Shown here: positions 4,793 to 9,323 of the stretch, one piece after another
How the letters are laid out: the number at the start of each line of letters is the position of its first letter
Position numbering within the stretch: position 1 is the first letter of the stretch
Assembly (NCBI GenBank): GCA_027451605.1
Contig: DAIDJA010000053.1
Span: 1 to 9,323 of the forward strand
Length of the DNA stretch: 9,323 nucleotides
From: Acidimicrobiales bacterium
Lineage (GTDB): Bacteria > Actinomycetota > Acidimicrobiia > Acidimicrobiales > JABEUL01
Direction: 5' to 3'
Notes under the pieces: generated by a model
Database searches by the model: none
Told to the model about the DNA's origin: nothing
What the model saw: only the letters and a program-made list of their open reading frames with translations
Position numbers and translations under genes: made by a program

Positions 4793-5944
4793 ATGTTATA
4801 TCGGGAGCTACGATTAAGTCAATTAATAAAGTTGACTTTAGTCAGTTGTTTAATTTTGTTGGCCGGTTGTTCAAACACTACAGCTAACTCGACTACAAAC
4901 TCACGTCAGGGATCAACCCCAATTCTTCACGCACCCATATTAAATACTTTTTCACCATTAACATTTGAATGCACATCGTCTCAATTCTGCATAGCTGCGA
5001 ATGTCAAAGGTCAATCAATTATCTTTAACGGACATGAATGGTTACCGAAGCTATATCAAATCCCACAAAACCCGTTGGTTGTTTTTCAGTTAAAGTGTCC
5101 CGAAAACAATAAGTGCGTTATTGCCTATGCAAACCATATGCAATCTGAGATTCTTATATCTACTTTTGATGGCAATGCCTGGTCAACTCCAAAGTCACTT
5201 CTGACTTCAGATAATAATGATGCAACACCTATAATGTCCTGTGCCCCTGAAGTTGATTTCTTTTGCATATTAGCTGATCAAGGGAGTAGTGGAAATATTT
5301 ATTATCTCAGAGGATCGACTTGGAGTGGTCCATTTCCCAATCCTTTTAACCTGCCTTATATTAGTTATCCGATTCAGCCTCGAAGATTTTCTTGTGCATC
5401 CCCTAAATTTTGTATTGGAATGTCGTTTCAGGGTCTTACTTATGTTTATAACGGCTCAACCTGGTCTACTTGGGTTCAGGCAGTACCGTCTCCTCCGGGG
5501 AACTTAGACGCGGCGCCACGGTATGGACCTTCGACATTTTGTGTAACCAATAATGAATGTTTTCATCTTTTACAAAACAAGGTTTATGAATTCCATAATA
5601 ATAAATGGTCGAATATAACACCTTCGAGAAAAGTTATCGGCAAGTTTGTCGCTATACAATCGATTAGTTGTGGAACAGGTCCGTTTTGTATAACTCAAAA
5701 TTGGACTCCCGCCATAAATGGCGACCCCCCTGGCTGGCATACCAAATTTCCATTTTTTTATTATCAGAATAATAAATGGCATGGACCTATTAAATTTCCC
5801 AGCCTTGTGGCTAAAAGTCTTCAGAGCGGTAAATACGGGACTCAATTCTCATGTGTGTCGGCAAAATTCTGTATGATTAAGTACGTAGGCATTACCCTTG
5901 CATATAACGCTGATACAGGAGTCTCGACTATTTTAAATCCATAG
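4793..5944 (+). CDS. lipoprotein with seven Cys-pair repeats, predicted seven-bladed beta-propeller
   Basis: This 383-residue protein has a lipoprotein signal: basic residues R4, R7 and K13, a hydrophobic core, and lipobox L23-A-G-C26, with C26 the lipidated residue. A Ser/Thr/Asn linker (27-45) leads into seven repeats. Each contains a cysteine pair, usually C-x5-C and often S-C-x4-F-C: 60/66, 102/108, 150/158 (x7), 201/207, 250/256, 293/299 and 354/360. Each is followed 15-25 residues later by an aromatic strand such as Y-N-G-S-T-W-S or F-N-G-H-E-W. Similar S-C-x-S-x-x-F-C repeats with x-N-G-x-x-W occur in other exported actinobacterial proteins. Seven units fit a closed beta-propeller, with a disulphide stapling each blade. 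The role is unknown; binding of glycan or a protein partner is plausible. It starts 4 nt after the preceding ORF with little ribosome site of its own, suggesting coupling. Confidence 0.85.
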   Translation: MLYRELRLSQLIKLTLVSCLILLAGCSNTTANSTTNSRQGSTPILHAPILNTFSPLTFECTSSQFCIAANVKGQSIIFNGHEWLPKLYQIPQNPLVVFQLKCPENNKCVIAYANHMQSEILISTFDGNAWSTPKSLLTSDNNDATPIMSCAPEVDFFCILADQGSSGNIYYLRGSTWSGPFPNPFNLPYISYPIQPRRFSCASPKFCIGMSFQGLTYVYNGSTWSTWVQAVPSPPGNLDAAPRYGPSTFCVTNNECFHLLQNKVYEFHNNKWSNITPSRKVIGKFVAIQSISCGTGPFCITQNWTPAINGDPPGWHTKFPFFYYQNNKWHGPIKFPSLVAKSLQSGKYGTQFSCVSAKFCMIKYVGITLAYNADTGVSTILNP

Positions 5945-6068
5945 ATTCTCTGGTTCTAAACAAGTCTCAACATCTATCTGGGGTAGGATTTTTATTCCAA
6001 TCGCTAAGTCTGCACAAACGAAGTTCCCACTAACTGTGAGCAATGGCTTTCGACTTGGATTACCGTTC
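5945..6068. other. gap between the lipoprotein gene and the TnpB remnant
   Basis: There is no gene and no clear terminator hairpin after the lipoprotein. On the minus strand this is the region just 3' of the TnpB reading frame. In intact elements this would hold the right end and the guide-RNA (reRNA/omegaRNA) scaffold. No end can be delimited by eye. Confidence 0.3.
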
Positions 6069-6545
6069 CTATACACTGAGCAGGACTGAGTCATACCCGG
6101 TGGGAGGCTCCGAACGGTCTTGAGCCTCCTGGCATCCCTCCGGTTGTCGTTTGCCTGTCCGGGTCTTTTGTTGCATATGCTCCTGCCCTGCAGCCTCCCG
6201 ATCTTTTGGGTGCCTGAGAAGCACTGGGTTGTCGACTCCGGCGGAGTTGGTAGCTCTCCCTTTGCGATCCTCCGGTCGCTTTAGGTCACACCATTCCCGT
6301 CGCCTTGCCGAATGACCAAGCGCTCTTCTGCCGATGACGACGGCCGCCGCGTGGTGACCTGTCGAATTCGGAGAGATCTTCTTCAAGGGAGCGAGCCAAT
6401 GCTGCCCCCCCCACTTCGAGGTATAGGCGGGGTCCACCGCGATGACGGCGAGTCCTTGATTGGACGCCATCTGAACCATGCGATTACGAAACTTAGCTGT
6501 TGGGATGCCTGACACCGAGGAGTTGCCAACCCCAATACCATCTGC
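6069..6545 (-). pseudogene. TnpB / IS605 OrfB-type C-terminal remnant
   Basis: A minus-strand frame open from 6545 down to a TAG at 6069-6071 encodes the C-terminal part of an actinobacterial OrfB/TnpB-like protein. The recognisable segments are S-G-I-P-T-A-K-F-R, V-I-A-V-D-P-A-Y-T-S-K-W-G and H-H-A-A-A-V-V-I-G-R-R-A-L-G-H, followed by a basic tail. Full-length members have several hundred residues. Here an in-frame TAA at 6546-6548 ends the similarity, and RuvC motifs I and II are absent. The GTG at 6515 is the only nearby formal start and has no evident ribosome site. Base composition is visibly GC-rich against the AT-rich flanks, a sign of acquisition from another genome. No zinc-ribbon cysteines are seen. 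TnpB proteins are RNA-guided nucleases of IS200/IS605 and IS607 elements. No tnpA or complete element is present. Confidence 0.75.
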
Positions 6546-6582
6546 TTAAACATACTACTTGGCAACCTCACCATAGTTCTTT

Positions 6583-6609
6583 TTGGTCATATATTAAAAC
6601 ACTGACCAA
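6583..6609. repeat. 7-bp inverted repeat TTGGTCA/TGACCAA
   Basis: TTGGTCA (6583-6589) and TGACCAA (6603-6609) are separated by 13 nt of AT-rich sequence. It lies just beyond the 5' end of the TnpB remnant, near where AT-rich host sequence resumes. It could mark an element boundary, an operator or chance. Confidence 0.25.
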
Positions 6610-6631
6610 GGTTCTTTCTCTTTATAAGAAA

Positions 6632-6667
6632 TTTACGCTAAATTCAAGATACTAATTTCCGCGTAAA
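6632..6667 (-). terminator. probable intrinsic terminator of the minus-strand envelope operon
   Basis: TTTACGC (6632-6638) pairs with GCGTAAA (6661-6667). Inside it, AAATT (6640-6644) pairs with AATTT (6654-6658), giving 12 pairs with one small internal loop and a 9-nt apical loop. Read on the minus strand the hairpin is followed by TTTCTTAT. It lies 18 bp beyond the stop of the prenyltransferase-like gene, the last gene of that operon. It is AT-rich and so moderate in strength. Confidence 0.5.
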
Positions 6668-6685
6668 ATACCTAGATTCTTTTAA

Positions 6686-7705
6686 TCAAAAAATCTCAAG
6701 AGCATTTAAGTCGCTACTCAGATATCTGAAAAAATCAGATCCCGGTAAAGTTAGATCAAGGGCTGAGTTTGCCAAGAGAACTGCCGCAGCAGAATATGTA
6801 CTGCACTCGTCTTTAGGAAACGTAGAAAGATCCGGATAGACGATACCGGTCAAATAGGAACCGTCTTTTTGCCTGAATTTATGAGTGGAATCAAAAAGTG
6901 ATTGGGCAAGATCCATTTCACCGAGCTGATTCAAAGTTAATATAAGTTCTCCGGTTTCGGCTACGGTAAACCATTCATTTGACGATACGCATCGAACTCC
7001 CTTAACCGGATCAACAAATGTCTCAAATCCGTTGCTTATTCGGTTTCTGCCCAATTCATCAAGTGCGGCTCCGCTTAGGACAGGATAGTACCAATCCATG
7101 GCATATTCTACCTTGGGAGCAAAATTTTCTGGCTTGTTCCTAATGGCATCCTTCAAATTCAGGTAAGGTAAAGCCCAATCAAGTTTGTTAATTCTTAGCT
7201 CTGAGGCTATCAACATACCGGCTTTAAGAGACATCAAAATAGATGATGATCCGGTTAAGAGAGCATATTTGCCTAGGTCTCCTTCGGGTTCAATGCACCA
7301 AAGTATCTCTCCGTCGTCCTGTTGCAACGAGATAACAAAATCAAGGGCCTTTTCGACACAATCCCACATTTTTTCCAGAAATTTAACATCTTTGGTTACC
7401 TTAAAATGATGGAGTACGCCAACTGCAACATATGCACATACATTTGTATCTATTCTATAGTCCTCGACCAAACCGTCTCTATAATAGTTCCACCAAGATC
7501 CGTTCGGTAGTTGGTTCAATCTCAACCAATCGTAGGCCATTTCCGCCTGATCTACCCTGTTTGAAATTGACAGCGCCATTGCCGCTTCTACATGATTCCA
7601 AGGATCTCCGTGCCCACCTCTGAACCATAAAATGAGACCGTCTTCAGTTTGTTGATCACATATCCAATCTGCGGTTAATTCAATTTGATCACTTTCGAGC
7701 AACAT
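6686..7705 (-). CDS. prenyltransferase/squalene-cyclase-like (alpha/alpha toroid) protein
   Basis: This 339-residue protein belongs to the group usually annotated 'prenyltransferase' or terpenoid cyclase/protein prenyltransferase alpha-alpha toroid. It contains QW-like helical-hairpin repeats: Q-Q-T-E-D-G-L-I-L-W (18-27), N-Q-L-P-N-G-S-W-W (64-72), Q-Q-D-D-G-E-I-L-W (128-136) and R-Q-K-D-G-S-Y-L (278-285). Other conserved segments are D-P-W-N-H-V-E-A-A-M-A-L (34-45) and A-M-D-W-Y-Y-P-V-L-S-G (202-212), which I recall in Streptomyces homologues. There is no signal peptide. No D-x-D-D cyclase motif is seen, so true cyclase activity is doubtful. It may bind or modify a lipid- or sugar-linked intermediate. 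Its ATG abuts the TAG of the upstream methyltransferase with no gap, and AAAGG is spaced 5 nt from it, so translation is coupled. Confidence 0.85.
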   Translation of the reverse strand: MLLESDQIELTADWICDQQTEDGLILWFRGGHGDPWNHVEAAMALSISNRVDQAEMAYDWLRLNQLPNGSWWNYYRDGLVEDYRIDTNVCAYVAVGVLHHFKVTKDVKFLEKMWDCVEKALDFVISLQQDDGEILWCIEPEGDLGKYALLTGSSSILMSLKAGMLIASELRINKLDWALPYLNLKDAIRNKPENFAPKVEYAMDWYYPVLSGAALDELGRNRISNGFETFVDPVKGVRCVSSNEWFTVAETGELILTLNQLGEMDLAQSLFDSTHKFRQKDGSYLTGIVYPDLSTFPKDECSTYSAAAVLLANSALDLTLPGSDFFRYLSSDLNALEIF

Positions 7706-8416
7706 CTATACCTTTTCTGCGTAAAATACTATACTTTTGCCCATTAGCGGATCGGCAACTTTACGAACATAATTTAAATATTGGGGGTTTTTAATTATTT
7801 CGTATTCCAAAAACTTCTTGTAAGAGTTTACCAACCTACTGTCTTGCCGGTTTACTCCCACATAACATTTCAACCACCAGTAAGGTGAATGAAGCCCATG
7901 TGCGTAGTGATGACTCAAATATTTAAATCCGTTTGATTCCAACCTTTCAATCAATTCGGACCTTCTGTAGATCCTGACATGCCCTCCGGGCACCTCATGG
8001 TACTGATTTGAAAGAGCCCAATTAATCAGTTCAGGATAGAAACGAGGCACTGTAATTGCAATCCTTCCTTTCGGTTTAAGGACTCGATTTAGCTCGGACA
8101 CAGCGCCTGAATCATTTGGGATATGCTCCAAAACCTCTGAAGCAATAATATAATCAAAACTGGCATCGACAAACGGCAGTTCCAGGCCACTTCCTTGGAC
8201 AACGGAAGCCCTTCCTTCCGGAGTGGTCTCTCCCTGTTGTCCCATGGCGACAAAAAGCCCGGCTACATTTTTTAACTCGGTGTCACTGGCATCCAAAGCG
8301 ACTACTTTGGCTCCCCTGCGAAAAGATTCAAATGCGTGGCGACCGGCGCCACATCCCATATCTAAAATCCTATCGCCCGGTTTTAGCCCTAACCGGTCAT
8401 AATTAACAGTTAACAT
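7706..8416 (-). CDS. class I SAM-dependent methyltransferase (Methyltransf_11 type)
   Basis: This 236-residue enzyme has a complete class I fold signature: motif I I-L-D-M-G-C-G-A-G-R-H (17-27), the acidic ribose-binding position A-L-D-A-S (40-44), Q-G-S-G-L-E-L-P-F (74-82), F-D-Y-I-I-A-S-E-V-L-E-H-I (87-99) and L-K-P-K-G-R-I-A-I-T-V-P (113-124). The C-terminal half carries G-G-H-V-R-I-Y (144-150) and H-S-P-Y-W-W-L-K-C (176-184), which I recall from actinobacterial homologues in this same neighbourhood and which probably shape the acceptor site. It starts with ATG preceded by an AGGGAT ribosome-site-like sequence. It lies 77 bp from the glycosyltransferase gene and directly abuts the prenyltransferase-like gene, so the three form one operon. 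The substrate is unknown; a glycosylated lipid or polysaccharide precursor is the likely class. Confidence 0.9.
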   Translation of the reverse strand: MLTVNYDRLGLKPGDRILDMGCGAGRHAFESFRRGAKVVALDASDTELKNVAGLFVAMGQQGETTPEGRASVVQGSGLELPFVDASFDYIIASEVLEHIPNDSGAVSELNRVLKPKGRIAITVPRFYPELINWALSNQYHEVPGGHVRIYRRSELIERLESNGFKYLSHHYAHGLHSPYWWLKCYVGVNRQDSRLVNSYKKFLEYEIIKNPQYLNYVRKVADPLMGKSIVFYAEKV

Positions 8417-8493
8417 AAATTATCCCTATTAAAAACCTAAAATAAACGGCCTAATTAATTACACTCCGTATTGAAAACTTCGTTTGAACCCGA

Positions 8494-9323
8494 TTACTTT
8501 TTGAGAAGTTCGTAGTACTGCTCCAAAGTACCTTCTGCGGTATTTCTCCACGTATATTTTGACATTACCCTTTGCCTACCGGCAACACCAAGTTTCTGAC
8601 GCAGATTTGCGTCATTAAGAAGCTCCAATATTGCTATAGCCAGTGCCGAAGGATCATTTGGATTCACGATTACAGCGGTTTCATAATTATTTCCCACAAC
8701 TTCGGGTAACGCACCACCGGTAGTGGTCACCAAGGGAACACCGCAGGCCATAGCTTCAATTGCCGGAAGTGAAAAGCCTTCGTACAAAGAAGGCACCGCG
8801 GCAATTTCGGACTTCCCGTACAACTCGACTATCTCTTCGTCTGTTATTCCGTGAACAAATTGGACGGCGTCTGCTATGTTTAACCTATCCAGCACGTTTG
8901 GAATTTCGGATTCCGATCGCAACTTACCAATCACCACAAGCGAAACCTCTTTTTCAGTTCTCACCTTTGCCACAGCTTCCAATAGAGGTATGAGTCCTTT
9001 CATCGGAACGTCGGCAGACGCAGTGGTCATTATTCGACCCGGTATTTTATCAATATCCGGGCGAGGTCTAAAGAGTTGATGATCTACCCCAACGGGAACT
9101 ACATGCATCTTTTGCAGTGGAACTCCCAGTTGGGCGTTTATATCCTTTTTGGACGAATTGGACACGGTTACAACTCTGGGTAGTTTTGGACCTACCCTCT
9201 TTTGCATACCCAAAAACCCATACCACCGGTACAGCGACATCTTTCTTTTGATGCTTGCGGCATGGCTCAAATCCAGATCCCTGTCAACAGTTATAGGATG
9301 GTGTATAGTCCCGAGTAATGGCC
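8494..9323 (-). CDS. GT4 family glycosyltransferase, 5' end beyond the window
   Basis: At least 275 codons are visible, and the frame is still open at the right edge. A formal TTG start at 9270 is not real: the 17 codons upstream include T-I-H-H-P-I-T-V-D-R, a conserved GT4 N-domain segment. The C-terminal GT-B nucleotide-sugar domain is complete: T-V-S-N-S-S-K-K-D-I (linker/acceptor side), V-V-P-V-G-V-D, M-K-G with its donor-binding Lys, and the E-x7-E signature in Y-E-G-F-S-L-P-A-I-E-A-M-A-C-G-V-P. It then ends normally with a helix. The enzyme should be cytosolic or membrane-associated, retaining, and act on a lipid- or glycan-linked acceptor. It is the first visible gene of the minus-strand operon. 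The sugar donor cannot be read from sequence. The missing part is perhaps 70-120 residues, judged by usual GT4 length. Confidence 0.9.
   Translation of the reverse strand, partial: PLLGTIHHPITVDRDLDLSHAASIKRKMSLYRWYGFLGMQKRVGPKLPRVVTVSNSSKKDINAQLGVPLQKMHVVPVGVDHQLFRPRPDIDKIPGRIMTTASADVPMKGLIPLLEAVAKVRTEKEVSLVVIGKLRSESEIPNVLDRLNIADAVQFVHGITDEEIVELYGKSEIAAVPSLYEGFSLPAIEAMACGVPLVTTTGGALPEVVGNNYETAVIVNPNDPSALAIAILELLNDANLRQKLGVAGRQRVMSKYTWRNTAEGTLEQYYELLKK

Noticed and set aside
5752..5759. T-tract inside the lipoprotein gene as a second phase-variation site
   Set aside because: The frame is intact across it, it is far from the start, and short T-runs are common in AT-rich genes.
6312..6574. Open frames on both strands over the TnpB remnant
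   Set aside because: They come from GC-rich base composition; the recognisable TnpB motifs lie in one minus-strand frame only.
6583..6609. TTGGTCA/TGACCAA as terminator of the minus-strand operon
   Set aside because: Seven pairs with a 13-nt loop and no U-run after it on the minus strand; the hairpin at 6632-6667 is a better candidate.
8494..9270. TTG at 9270 as the glycosyltransferase start
   Set aside because: The frame stays open to the window edge and the upstream codons encode the conserved T-I-H-H-P-I-T-V-D-R segment, so the gene continues outside.

Overview
The window comes from an AT-rich actinobacterium. The evidence is a set of envelope genes whose sequences read like homologues I remember next to each other in Streptomyces and other Actinobacteria: a GT4 glycosyltransferase, a Methyltransf_11-type methyltransferase, a squalene-cyclase-like 'prenyltransferase' and a CmcI-like methyltransferase, with a TMEM165/GDT1-family membrane protein beside them here. 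The genus cannot be read from the sequence. An acidophilic low-GC acidimicrobial relative is a guess only.

Layout. Left flank, + strand (1-1283): a GDT1/UPF0016 cation transporter starting with GTG, then a class I SAM methyltransferase. A strong bidirectional hairpin terminator (1387-1424) separates them from a convergent minus-strand gene (1457-2092) for a secreted protein with a clear signal peptide. Next is about 700 bp without a gene (2093-2803) holding several short inverted and direct repeats. Then comes a plus-strand run of secreted or surface genes (2804-5944): an eight-cysteine secreted protein, a membrane-anchored protein split by one in-frame TAG, and a lipoprotein with seven cysteine-pair repeats that looks like a seven-bladed beta-propeller. 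A GC-rich remnant of a TnpB/IS605 OrfB-type gene (about 6069-6545, minus strand) follows. Right flank, minus strand (6686-9323): prenyltransferase-like protein, methyltransferase and glycosyltransferase. The last is cut by the window edge.

How it fits together. The left and right flanks look like two halves of one conserved actinobacterial envelope-glycan/lipid neighbourhood, separated by about 5.4 kb of accessory DNA (1284-6685) that carries exported proteins and a transposon scar. The most striking feature is at the front of the exported-protein cluster. A start codon with an ideal Shine-Dalgarno (ATG 2804) is followed at once by a 15-nt GA-dinucleotide tract, and as sequenced it is out of frame with the long secreted ORF. 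Loss of one GA unit would fuse it to that ORF and give a textbook signal peptide, as expected for a phase-variable (contingency) gene. The next gene carries a single amber codon in an otherwise open frame. Together these suggest a surface locus under selection for on/off expression, or one that is decaying.
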